A stretch of 64,000 nt of DNA from positions 17,273,501 through 17,337,500 of the forward strand of contig CM049398.1 of the NCBI GenBank assembly GCA_026929865.2. Reading direction: 5' to 3'. Each line of letters begins with the position of its first letter. Positions within the stretch are counted from its first letter, which is position 1. The position numbers were made by a program, and so were the translations under genes. A model generated the notes under the pieces. That model was given only the letters and a program-made list of their open reading frames with translations. It made no database searches and was not told where the DNA came from. Below are positions 25,683-37,614 of the stretch, in pieces. Source of the stretch: Hyperoplus lanceolatus (Eukaryota > Chordata > Actinopteri > Uranoscopiformes > Ammodytidae).

Positions 25683-28541
25683 GCAATCCTATCTGGGTTG
25701 AGGAACCTCCAGGAGAAGATCAGGAGGCTGGAGTTGGAGAAAGGACAAGCACAGCTCAGTCTGCACACTATGGGGAAAGACACATCACACACACACTCTC
25801 AAATGGATAAAGTCACACAGAGAATCTCAAATGACCACACGGACAGAGCAATAAGCGGCCGGTCCAACTGCAACCAAGGTGGGTGTATGAATGAGATATG
25901 GTAACTTTTGTAGCTAAAGTTAATCATTGTTCTTGTTTACCTCTCTCATATGTCTTATGGTGTCTCGTTGTTCTCCTGCTAAGTGTTGATCACCCACCTG
26001 GCTGCTGCAGAGTCTCGCTGTGTGAAGCTGGAGCGACAGCTGGATCATATGAGGCGGATGCTGCGCAATGCCAAGGCAGACCAGACCAGCCTGCTTAAAC
26101 AGCAGGTTAACCAAGCGCTCCTTTGACACTTGTGCATGAATGCATTTTTTTTGTGTAACGGCCTCTCATGTGTGAGTAAGTATATTTATAGGACAGTTTA
26201 AATAGTTTTCTCCACATTCAGGTTTCCGTGGAGACAGCCATGTCAGCTGATCAGCAGCGTGGCACAGTGTCTGAGTGTGCACAGTTGGAGAAGCTGGAGC
26301 GACTGGAGCAGGAGTATCTCAGGCTGACGCGCACGCAAAACAAGGCTGAGGTAAACGCAAAGACGCAGTGAAATGTCAGTTAAAGTTGTTACTGTTCAAA
26401 TAAGCACATTTCTATGCAGACCATATGACACACATTCCTCTGACTGGCTGCAAACAAAAAAATGTATAGCAATTTCTTTAAAGCCAAAAGATGTAAAGTA
26501 CATTATCCAAAAATGAAGGTTTGTGGTTCCCAATTTGGGGGTCAGGACTGCCACAAGGTCATAGGTTAATTAAATTGGTAAGAATACAAAAGAAAATATA
26601 TAATCCAAACAAATAATATGTATTTTTTTTAAGGTATTTTTTTTAAGGTATTTAAATGTTTGCATTTTTATAGCTTTGAAATGTTGAATACTTTTAAATA
26701 TGCCGGCCAATCATTGTCTTGTTAAACTGCTCACAACTATGAAACACAAAGGACCCAAAGCTACAAGGGATTGCCCCTTGTAGCTTTGGGTCCTTTGTGT
26801 TTCATAGTTGTGAGCAGTTTAACAAGATACATTGATAAGTCCTAAAAGGTCATAAAGAAAATCCTGATCTAGTTCTAGGTTCCTCAGATCATCTCAGGAG
26901 ATACAAGTCTGGGTGTTGCAAGTAAACATAACATTTCACAGTAATATTAATTTTATGTCTGAATATTTCAGATGAAGATTCGGGAGCTGGATATGAAACT
27001 ACAGGAAGAGGAGCGTCAGCGAATGCTGGTCCAGGATAAGGCCAACCAGGTGACGATTGATTTGTATTACTCTATTTTTTTACATACTTATATGGCATAC
27101 TAAATGTGTAAATTTTACACAAGGCTATGCATCTTTTTTTCTTTGTGTGTGTGCTCCTCAGCTACAGACAGGTTTGGAGGCCAATAGGAGACTGTTGCAG
27201 TCAGTGTCCCCAGGGCTGTCCAGCAGCCAGTCCAAAGAGAAGAAGTCTAATTCAAAGGTAAATGCCTTTAGGTTTTATTTCTATTCCAGCATGCCGAACA
27301 TTTTTAAGTCCCTCCTTGTAAATTTGACGACAGCTGCTTCTCTACAGTTTTAGTACATTTGTGAATGGAAGTTCCCTACCAAAAACATACTCACATTTTT
27401 AATATGAACGTTTTCTTTTTCTCCTCCTTTGTTTTGCTTGTGGCCACGAAATGATGATTGAATGAGCATATCAACAATAAACACATTAACAGATAATCTT
27501 TAGTTGCTAGCCAACTTACTGGATCTTACCATTGTCTATGTTGTTTTTTTCTCTTTCCAGAGATCTTCTCCACAGCAGTCATCCTACTCACAGCCGCACT
27601 ACAGACTGAGCCTCAGAGATGTACCTTTTGTTGCTGGAACGGTAGTATGATTAGCATCCATGGATGCATTTGTGGATACAGCATTGGAATATAATGTAGT
27701 TCTTAATGCTGGGGATTCCCTTACGCGCTCTCTCCTATTACTCCCTTCCAGTCAGCAGGCTGCAGCCACTCAGTGCGAGCGAACGTCCAATCGGTTTTGT
27801 CTCTGCTGAAGCGACACCAGCCACACCTCTGTAACAGACGCGTCCTCGCCACCAACAGCTACGAGACGGGTAGCGGCGGGCATTCAGACGGCTCCTCTTC
27901 TTCCTCATCTGCTAGCGGGGAGGAGCTAATGGAGCTGCTGCAAGCACTGCAGGAAGAGCTCCGACTCATGAGAGTGTGAGTGTAGTCGCATCGGAGCTGT
28001 ATATGAGTGAACTACTTAGGATAACGTTAAACTGTATTTGTGTGTGTGTGTGTGTGTGTGTCTGTGTGTGTGTGTCTGTGTCTGTATGTGTGTGTGTGTG
28101 TGTGTGTCGCAGGGAACAGGAGGAGTTAGCAAGGCAGCTGGCAGCCAGTGTTTCTGAACAGCAAAGAAAAGTAGTTCAGAAGGAGCAGGAGAGGATGCTG
28201 CTGAAAATGGAGAGGAAAGCAGAGCAGATCAGCAAGCTCTATAAACACAAAGCACAGGTGGGTTCTCAAGCTACAAATAAATAAAACACCAAATTGCACA
28301 AGTAAGATTTTTAAGCGACTCATGCAATTGACCTTTTACTTTGTCTCTCCTCCAGATAAAGAAGTTAAGAAAAGAGGCTAGTTCCAGGCGAAGCAGTGGG
28401 AAAGAGGTGAAGGTGACTCCAACAGTGTCCACTAGAGGTCAGTCTGTCGGAGCAGTCAAGTTTAGACCGGGAGAGCGAAGCCAGAGGAACCTGAGCCTGC
28501 TGAGGGACATGAGGGCTCTGCAGACCTCTTTACGGACCTGA
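25149..28541 (+). CDS. cep57: Centrosomal protein of 57 kDa (translokin family)
   Basis: Coiled-coil centrosome and microtubule-binding protein. The coding sequence lies in exons 25149-25293, 25684-25878, 25984-26105, 26222-26350, 26972-27049, 27162-27257, 27561-27641, 27752-27975, 28113-28257, 28356-28541; 466 residues (human CEP57 500). A non-coding first exon ends at 24713 and splices to 25107. The N-terminal coiled-coil localisation domain begins at about residue 48 with AILSGLRNLQEKIRRLELEK, nearly as in the human protein, and runs to about 230. The motif PHYRLSLRDVPFVAG precedes the C-terminal microtubule-binding domain, which ends with RPGERSQRNLSLLRDMRALQ. A Ser-rich segment is at about 320. 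The start was chosen as the first ATG leading into the conserved YP..RPFINT block. CEP57L1 is the alternative paralogue; head-to-head linkage with mre11 favours cep57. Polyadenylation signal AATAAA at 29383-29388. Confidence 0.92.
25616..25680. repeat. (GT)n microsatellite abutting cep57 exon 3
   Basis: About 30 GT units followed by gcgcgcag and then the exon. There is no pyrimidine tract between repeat and acceptor. Confidence 0.97.
26717..26827. repeat. Perfect 53-bp inverted repeat, 5-base loop
   Basis: Left arm 26717-26769 and right arm 26775-26827 are exact reverse complements, separated by attgc (26770-26774). The pairing breaks immediately outside the arms. It sits in the cep57 intron between the exons ending at 26350 and starting at 26972. 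It could be a young palindromic MITE, a source of a long dsRNA hairpin, or a fold-back artefact. Confidence 0.95.
28039..28110. repeat. Imperfect (TG)n abutting cep57 exon at 28113
   Basis: TG repeat with a few TCTG interruptions runs to 'tgtgtgtcgcag' and ends at the acceptor of the 145-nt exon. Confidence 0.95.
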
Positions 28542-30243
28542 AACAGCACCAGTGCCAGGACCATGGACACAACACGTTATAGGTTAATCCTGCTGGTGCT
28601 ATTGACTAAACTACGGCTATTACTTCACCATCAACACACACACTGAAAAAAACATTACAGAATATGGCACACATCCAAAAACCACACATACAGTGCAACT
28701 GATAGTCCACCTTAAGTGCATTTTCAACCTGTTGAATTAAATGATGAGTGACTTATTCCTTCCAAAGACAATTGGAGACAATTTTTTTTTTCAAACGTCA
28801 GCCCATCATTTGTTTTATCAACATGATGTTTCAGATCTTTACCAGAAGAGGGCATAAGAGTTCATTATTACGGTTAAACTGTCTGTAGTCTTGGACAGCC
28901 AGGCTAAACTACAGCTAGTAGTTGTTTTAAGTGAAGATAAAATAACTTCTGGGTTTTCGTGTACAGGCTCGTTTTACAGCAAATGACAGAAACTGGATTT
29001 AAATGAAGCCAAAATCTCATGGTGCTAAATCCTGCCTTTTAGTGGTTGCTTGATAGTAACATATTTCAATAACATTCATAAAGAGGGTGAAGCATCAATA
29101 TATAGCATTAATGAAACCGCAGTGATGAAATAGTTTGATACACATTTCTGCAATTTGATAAGCTTTATGATGGGCTGAGATACCTAAAAGGACAAAATGT
29201 GCTTTATTTGGTTAAATTCACTCAATCTTATTTGTGTGTCATTGCAGACTCTTCATGCCTGGCTGTGTGTTGTGATCAGATTACTTAAAATGATGTGTAA
29301 CTACAAATATTTGTAGGTGGATTTTGATATTTTTTGTGAAATATGGAAAATCTATTTTTGAGTGATAATGTATTTCTCTGAGAAATAAAGGATTTATGTT
29401 TGCATATGACTACAGTTTTTTGACTGTTTATTTTTGTATTTTCACTTGTGCATTCACGCCCAGTCTTGACACAGACACATACAGTAGGCCTACTTGGTTT
29501 TATTTCTGAGTGAGATATCGCAATGGTCCACCCTGCGACCAAGCTCATTAACAGACTTGTTTTATCCACCTTTGATGCTGGTCACATTATGACCAGATTA
29601 TCAGACCAGAATTGAATTACAAGGACCTAAAGACCTAATTATAAGCAACTTTTTTTTTACCAGAATCTTTGTGCTGCAGTTAGTCGTTTTAGCTTAAATG
29701 TAACAAATACAGTATAGGCTACCAAAATGAAAACAAATTGAATTCACTGTAAACTAAAAGGAAAACACTGAAATTATGCATCTCAACTGCTGTTAGGCTA
29801 TATGGTTCTTTTATACGTTCTTATACCATACCTAATGAATGTGAAGAAAGCCACATAGGCATTTTAGCATTATTTTTTCTAGAAAGCATATTGTATTATG
29901 AAATTAAATATATCCTACAAATGAATTCTCCTAGAGATGTTGAAGCACACGATAACACGTTTTAATTTAAAGGTGTATGAGCCCTGTATTGCGGTTCCAA
30001 AAGGTTTGCAAATTGTAAAAACTGTCCCTGTGGGCTCTCCGTATATCAAGTTACCAATACATATTCAAATTCACCCGCGATTGAAAATAAATGGTAACCT
30101 ACCCTACAGCAGCCTATAATAGATATTGGAAATATGCTCAACAATCTACGGACAAACAGCTGGTAGTGCAATATGTATAAAATATTCCAAATCAAAGCAT
30201 CTGTGCCACTGAATAACGCATTTAAGTAGCGGGGTATTTAACC
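28542..30243. other. cep57 3' UTR and intergenic DNA
   Basis: cep57 3' UTR to about 29,400 (AATAAA at 29383-29388). After that, AT-rich sequence with no exon or transposon terminus that I recognise until the MITE at 30244. Confidence 0.5.
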
Positions 30244-31173
30244 TTAAAGCGGCTACGAGTAACATTTAAATATCTTTTAAACAGCCTCATGTTTCCTCTC
30301 ATAATCATAAATTACCTTTAACAGCAAACGAGACCATCAGTGCAAAGAAAGACGTTTTTATATAGTTTTTATTACTGCATTTGATCTGGTCGTACACCCT
30401 GTCCGATTTTCGGTTGACGCGTGCATGCTCTGGTCACATATCCGTATTGGTCGCAGATTTCAGTGTGGCGCAGGAACGTGAATTGAGAAGCCTATCCCTC
30501 CAGGTGAGGGAAGGGGAGCGGGAGCCTTGTTTGAGACAGTTATTTGTCATAATGACTGATAACGGGGCTGAACCATCAAAGAAAGAAAAGAAAATGCAAT
30601 GAAAAAAAGCTAAAAGGGAGAGTGATAGTCGGGCGGGAGGGCGTTGCCAAGCAACGCATACACAATTTCACGCAGCGAAACTAGACTGCAGTGTTTACTC
30701 CTAAATGAATGAGCGGTAGCCTACTAAAACAAAGTTTACTTTGCCTCACCAGCATCATCAGATGACCATTATTCATCTGAAATAGTCATTATTTACAACA
30801 ACACATTACCTCATCGTGATCCATACTAACTAACTGCCATCTCTCGTTCATTCGCTTTGTGTGAGGACACGGAGACTCGTTCAGCTCCGTGAGAGGTGAC
30901 AATGCATCAACTCATTGCAATCAGGTGTGTTTAACACTTACTGGCATTAGTTGATGCTGTGTCACCCATAGACTCACGGAGCCAAAAAGAGTCCGGTGCC
31001 CTCACACTTTCAACACACGGACACGCCACGCACCATATTGCTTCCTGATTATTTGACTCTTGCACTCCCTGGACGAGCTACAAAACAGCTTCACGACAGC
31101 TGGCGTCGTAATAATACTACCGCTTTTGTTCAAAGGTGTCGCCAACGTGCCGACTTACTCGTAGTAGCTTTAA
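30244..31173 (+). mobile_element. TTAA-bounded MITE, copy C, upstream of gucy1b2
   Basis: Flanked by TTAA at 30244-30247 and 31170-31173, with 15-bp terminal inverted repeats AGCGGCTACGAGTAA and AGCTACTACGAGTAA. It aligns over its length with copy B (4233-5195) and its left end with copy A (1-177), with scattered small indels. No transposase. Its right end lies about 180 bp before the gucy1b2 start codon. Confidence 0.9.
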
Positions 31174-31289
31174 GGCCTATACATAGGCCTAATTAAGGAT
31201 GTGAAATACTCGTCGGACTGGGCAGCTCCTCGTGCATCACCGTTGACAGTATCCATACCGGTCTTGGGAGCATCGTCCAGGGTGTGTGA

Positions 31290-31304
31290 CTTCATATAAG
31301 GCGG
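31290..31304 (+). promoter_or_regulatory. Candidate TATA-like box of gucy1b2
   Basis: cttcatataaggcgg contains TATAAG (31295-31300) about 55 bp before the start codon. Position and sequence suit a core promoter, but short matches like this are common by chance. Confidence 0.3.
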
Positions 31305-31354
31305 AGGGAGTGATGTGACTCTTGGACGAACGGTGCGTTAAACTTGCCAAAGAT

Positions 31355-34300
31355 ATGGTATGCTTTTTACAAAACGTATTTTCTTTTGGTCACCCAATAC
31401 CTACAATCTTGTTCTATAAAGCTTTTTATGAACGCATTTGTCATCGACAGTATGGATTTATCAACACCTGTTTGAGATCGATGGTAGTTGAAAAGTTTGG
31501 CGAGGAGACATGGGTCAAACTCAGGTAGGCTAAACACACATTTCTATGTCCTATTACGAGGCATAGCGTAGACTACTAAAATAAATCCCTGCTGATTACT
31601 TTGTGGAGCTGATAAATGAAGAACAACTTTTAGATATTTTTTTTATCATCATTTCCTATTCAGTTTTCATCCTAACCCCCAAAACAATAAAACCACTGTC
31701 TTCCCATCATCATGTACAGGGATGAAGCTGGAGTGCAGGATACTTTCCTCACATATGAAGTCTATAAAGATGAGATTACCATGAAGTTGGTAGCAGAAGC
31801 CTGCAAGCTCCTGGGTAAATTATTTACAAAGCTTGTTCATGTTTCACTTTTTTTTTTAAAAAGAGAAAGATAAGTCAGTTTCTTAATTATCCATTAATTT
31901 TTCAATTTTTATTATTATTTTCAATATTTTGCAGGAGTGAAGCCAGAGGTTGTGTTGAGGCAGTTTGGAGAATATTTCTTCGAATTTTGCCAACGCTCGG
32001 GTTATGATCACATGCTGCAGACCTTGGGAGGAAATCTATATGAATTCATTGAGAATCTGGATGCACTTCATAGCTATCTATCCCTGTCATATAAGGTGCC
32101 AAGCCAGCTCCCATGTCTATTCGCTTGGTCCCTTTTAAGACTCATTTAAGGAAGATTTTCTTTTTTTATTAACGAGTCATTGTTTGGTTCCTGCAGGAAA
32201 TGAATGCACCATCATTTCGGGTGGAGAGGAACCCTGATGGTACCATGCTTCTCCACTATTACTCCGACCGGAGAGGACTCTGCCACATTGTTACTGGTAA
32301 TAAGTGAAAGTATGCAGAACATCATAGTTTTACAGTTGAGGGTGATCAATTACCTCCCTTAACAAAGGAAGCAATATGGCAGAACCTTCACCATTCAATT
32401 ACAGCATTTAATGCTTGACAAAGTATTTTTGCAGTTCCAAAATCTACTCATGTTGATTTAAAAAAAAGATAAACTTTTGTTTGTCTTTGCGATTGCTTAT
32501 GTGTGTAGGCAGACACGCCTTGATTGTCTGAGTGTGCATAAGAGCCTTGGGATGGTGCATGTGTGAAAACAACAAACCCTTTTTCGTGTTCCCCATTGTT
32601 TACTTCCACCGCTTTCTGCTCCAGAGATGCAAAGTGTTAATTAGAGTGTACTAGCCTTTGTGATCCGATAACAAATACCAGCTCACAAACCCATCTATAC
32701 CCTAATATCGTGTGCACACCGATTATCTGCTTATTATGCTCTCTCTAGATTCCCGAAAACGTCGCTCCAAATCACCCAAATCACACTCTGCAATGTGCTG
32801 CCCAATGCCCATACCTGGGTTCCCCAATAGGAGAAGTAACCAGTGACAGACTGATTGTGGGGGCTGGACCAATTACAGGAAGAAATACACAACAACACGG
32901 TTCTTAGATCAGCCAAGCAGGGTAGTGCCAGGCTTTTTATTTAGCTCTCATAAAGGAGGTTACCAGTGTGTCAAGGTTAAGAAAGCAAGCTTTGTTTACT
33001 CACAGCCTGTAGAGAACATGTTGTTTCTTGTTGTATTGAACCTGGATAACAAGGAGCTCTAATGATGGAGGCTGCTTCTTCTTGTTTTTATATGTCCTCT
33101 TGTTTTTCTCTAATGTTTCCGCTATCATCTGATCATTCACATTGACTTGTATAACAATGCATTTTACTGTGAGTGTACAGACAAGGTGTCATCAATCTCC
33201 TTCACAGGTATCATTGGAGCTGTTGCAAAAGATTTTTTCAACAGTGAGATAACCATGGAGATTGTCAGCCAGCTGGAGGAGTTGGAGAGAACTGGGAAGA
33301 AGGAGCATGTGGTTTTCCTTGTTACACAGTGGCCCGCCGTCACTGCTAACACCACTGTGGTCAGCAGGAAAACTGGGCCTTTACCGAGAACCCAACATGA
33401 TACCGTGACATGGACTAAAGAGGTTACATTAATGATCTGTGTTATAAGCGCTGTATCTGAAGCAACTATTATTGAAGCAAAACCAAAGAGGCCAAGAGCC
33501 CCTGTGCACAAATTAAACCACATAAATAAAATACTCTCTGTGTCCTCAGCCCATTCATCAGAAAATATCTAGTATCAGGGGACTGGTTCATCTTGGGAAA
33601 GGTACAGTAGACACCCCTAAAAATACAAATCTTAGAGCAATAGGTTGAAGCTAGTGGTTTGGAGACACCAGCAGTGTAGGACCGCTAACAGGTTCCACAT
33701 CCTTGCACCTGTAGTGTCTTTAATTGAATTGTTACAAACTCTAACCTTGTCTTTCTTTGCAGGCAAACTGCTGAACGGTTTCCATCCAGTTTACCCCACA
33801 GCCCTTAACATTGATCTGAAGACCTTCTGCCATGCTTTCCCTTTCCACATAGTGTTTGATGAGCAGGTACAGGTGACCATGTCAACATAAAATATACAGT
33901 ATATTACTGTGGCATTGTGAAAATGTGTCACTAGTAACAAGTAACTGAAATGGTATTAACGTCATCTATTATTCAAAATACACTTTTTCATATTTTTTCA
34001 AACCTAAATATGGGTCCCCGGTGTGGCTAGAATCTCCACCTCGACATTTCTGAAAACCTCCTTCTGTAACCTTCTGAACCATTAGAAAAAGTCAGATTGC
34101 TTTCCCCTTATGATGTCATAAGCCCCACCCCCTAATTTCCTACCTAACTTAGCAATACCTCCTCATCAGAACCACATCCCCCGCTACCCCTTAATTTAAC
34201 CCGCAGTCAGCTATAGTAAACTGGCGGAGCAGAAAGGGCTTCTTTGGAAGGTGGGTTTTAGCTAAAATGGAGCATTTCAGACAGAGGGTGAAAAGAGGAG

Positions 34301-37300
34301 ATTAAGCATTGGCACTGTGAGAAATATAAACAACACCATGAAAACCGTTTCTAGTAAAAACCCAAATTACAATTTTGAACTTGAATAATATGTGTCCTTT
34401 AAATTAACTGGAGTGAAACCTGTTGGCAGCTGGTGGTGAACCAGGCTGGCGTGAACCTCCAGAGGATGGTCCCCGGGCTCCAGACGATAGGCATCCAGCT
34501 GGACCTGTACTTCAGCATTGTGCATCCTGAAGTCACATTCACCATCGCCAGCATCAGGAAGTTCATCAACAGTCACTTTGTCCTGCAGACGTGCAGAGAC
34601 ATTATGCCAGCAGCGTGGAGGGACAGGCCCATGCTGCAGCTCAGAGGTAGAGGACAAGTAATAGAAGAAATCCCAAACATACACAGTCTACCCCTCCAAA
34701 AGCAGACAGAAGAAGTCTTTATGCATGTTTTTGTCCACATACAGGTCAGATGATCTGGATGCCCTCTTTGGACTGTATGCTGTATCAAGCGTCACCCCTG
34801 CTGAGGAGCCTTCAGGAGCTGGAGGAGATGGACATGCACATTTCCGACATTGCACCCCATGACGTTACCCGTGACCTCATCCTGCTCAATCAGCAGCGGC
34901 TGGCTGAAATGGAGCTGTCTAGTCAGCTGGAGAGGAAGAAGGAGGAGCTCCGTCTCCTGTCCCAACACCTGGAGGAGGAGAAGAGGAAGACGGAGAACTT
35001 GCTGTACGCCATGCTGCCCAAGCACGTGGCCAATCAGCTGAAGGAGGGCAAGACAGTGGAAGCAGGTTAACGGAATAGGCTTTATGCTTACTAATAGTGT
35101 TCGTTTGTGTACGTGACTGTGTCTAATGCGAGTCTTTGTGTGTTTATCCTTTAGGAGAATTTAAAGAGTGCACCGTACTGTTCAGTGACGTGGTGACCTT
35201 CACTGATATCTGCTCCCTATGTGAACCCATCCAAATTGTCTTCATGCTCAACTCCATGTATCTTCGATTCGATCGGCTCACAACTGTGCACAATGTTTAT
35301 AAGGTACACACAGCAGACCGGACCTTCAAAGATGCTATCAAATATTCATATTGGATTTTTTAATTTTTTTCATTTGATCTGACTTGAATTTAACAAAGCA
35401 ACATAGGGTCTCCCTTTATGCTAATGACCTCTTGATCTATGTCACAAATACTACTGTATGCATTGATAAGAATACATTTGCTCCGTTTTAGGATATAAGT
35501 TCAATATTGGAAAAAGTAATTGTTTTCCACTTAATAATGTGGGAAAGCAGATCCCTTTTGAGTGGCTCCTTCCTGCTTTAGATACCTTGAGATTAATATC
35601 TCGAGTAATCTCCCTTTACTTTATAAACACAACTGTAAGAGCCAGATTACATGAATGCATTGGAAATTGTTTATTTATATTTCTGCAAGTTGTATGTGTT
35701 TTTTATAATTCATAATAATTTACAGTTTATATTTTTTACATTTGATATAGCTAAGTGTATTTACAGCTAAAAAGTAATTTTGTAATATTGAATATTTTAT
35801 TTATGTGAAGATGCTGACATGCACAGTTTCAGTTTGGAAGACAGCTGCCCTAGGCACAGGAGCATATTATTTCTTTACTGTGTGATCGTGTGACTTTGTA
35901 TGTTTTTGACCTTTTTTAGTACATTTTTGAAACCAGATACCACATCCCATGTCATTCGCGTCAGATTACTGTGACTACAGCTTGATTGTGGTATTTAAAT
36001 CAGAAATTGGCAGACGAAGTGTCACTACAACAACATTCTCAAGTTGATGAAGGAGTTCAAATGAGACCTACAACAAATTTGACAAAGCCGGTGTATTTAT
36101 TTGGTGTTTCCCAGGTGGAGACCATAGGGGACGCCTATATGGTGGTAGGCGGGGTACCCATACCTGTCTCCAGCCATGCTGAGAGGGTGGCCAACTTTGC
36201 CCTGGGTATGATATTGGCTTCAAGGGAGGTTATTAACCCTGTGACAGGAGGACCCATTCAGGTACATAAATGTTTGTAGTGCCGTTCTCACAAACACAGT
36301 GGTGAAAAGTTACTCAAGCACTGTACATAGTATTTGACATACTTCTCCATGGTCATTCACATTGATCTAATTAGATAAAAATCCCTATTAAACTAATGGA
36401 GGTCACTCTGCATGGTGAGTACTTTGATCCTTTGGTTGCTAATACTGTACTTCTGTACTTTTAATTAAGTTAAATGTAGCACTAGTTTTTTTTATATTAT
36501 TGTATTGCAACTGTTACTTAAGTAAGTTATATGAACACTTCTTCCACTGCTGAAAATGTATCAATGGTGGCAATGGTAAAACTTTTTGCTTTGATGCATG
36601 AAATTTATTTTTTTCCTCTGTGCGAAAGCAGCATCTGTTCTCTGGCTTGTTGTATTTCCGTAGATACGTGTGGGTGTCCACAGTGGGCCTGTACTGGCGG
36701 GTGTAGTTGGGGAGAAAATGCCTCGCTACTGTCTGTTTGGAGACACAGTCAACACTGCATCTCGCATGGAGAGTCATGGCCTGCCCGACAAGATCCATTT
36801 GAGCCCTACTGTCTACCAGTGAGGAGACCTATTCATGCCAGAAAACACTCAAACCGTCATACATACTTCGACATGAAGCTCTTTCTGATTTCCCCTTCCT
36901 CTGTTCACTTTCCCTAGGGCTTTGAAGAATGGAAGCTTTCTTATGCAGGAGCGAGGGGAGATTGAGGTGAAGGGGAAGGGCAGGATGATCACTTACTTTC
37001 TTGAAGGGAACACAGGAGAGAGCAAGCAGCAGATTATGGGTCTCTCAAACCTGGAGACTGGGGCTGGACAGCAGGACATGATGAGTCAGTCAGGTCTGTT
37101 TGCTGTCAAACAAAATCTTCTAATTCTACATCTAGTGATTTACTCTGTGTCCTTCTAATTGGGTAAACAATGAGTTTGGTTTGGTTTTAAATGTCCTGCA
37201 GTTTGTATATACATAATAACCTATACATAAATATTTCCCCTCTCTCATCCTCTCTCTGTTGTAGTTTTTCAGAGTCAGCGCAGGGAGGACCTCTGCTTGA

Positions 37301-37614
37301 TCCCTATGAAATATGGAGACAGCCCGAGTGAAAGCCCTACGTCTTCCCCGCCGCCGAAACCCTTGGCCTGCCCAGCCATCAAGCCCCGGGACTCCGAGAG
37401 CTATGGAAGCCTGCACACAGAGGATGGAGCTCTAGGCCGGATAAAAGACACGGATGAATTTGACCAAACAGAAGTCAAATTCACAGAGAAAGATATGGAC
37501 GCCTCAGACCGTGACAACCATGTGGATACAGAGGCACAACAGTCAATTGCTGTTGCTGTGGAATCTGACAATCAAAGCAAACACACCTTAACCAAATTCT
37601 GTGCAGTCCTATGA
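31355..37614 (+). CDS. gucy1b2: Soluble guanylate cyclase beta-2 subunit
   Basis: NO-sensing haem protein making cGMP from GTP. Fifteen coding exons: 31355-31357 (ATG only), 31451-31524, 31720-31814, 31935-32095, 32197-32296, 33208-33422, 33550-33601, 33763-33866, 34430-34646, 34745-35065, 35155-35303, 36115-36261, 36664-36818, 36918-37093, 37265-37614; about 772 residues. The H-NOX domain starts MYGFINTCL and has the proximal haem His103 (LDALHSYL) and the YxSxR haem-propionate motif (Y132, S134, R136). Then come the PAS-like and coiled-coil segments (about 270-445) and the class III cyclase domain with D459, E499, D503, C569, N576 and R580. The C-terminus FCAVL is a CaaX box, as described for the rat beta-2 subunit (CVVL). 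These features separate it from beta-1. The ends of exons 33208-33422 and 33550-33601 are in a poorly conserved linker and are the least certain. Polyadenylation signals at 37848 and 37883. Confidence 0.93.
34000..34330. repeat. Possible interspersed repeat in gucy1b2 intron 8
   Basis: Contains 'gatgtcataagccccacccc' and nearby words that occur in common dispersed fish elements. No termini or target duplication found, so the call rests on resemblance. Confidence 0.3.

Noticed and set aside
26640-26660. Short direct repeat 'tttttttaaggtattt'
   Set aside because: Low-complexity AT-rich slippage, no further structure.
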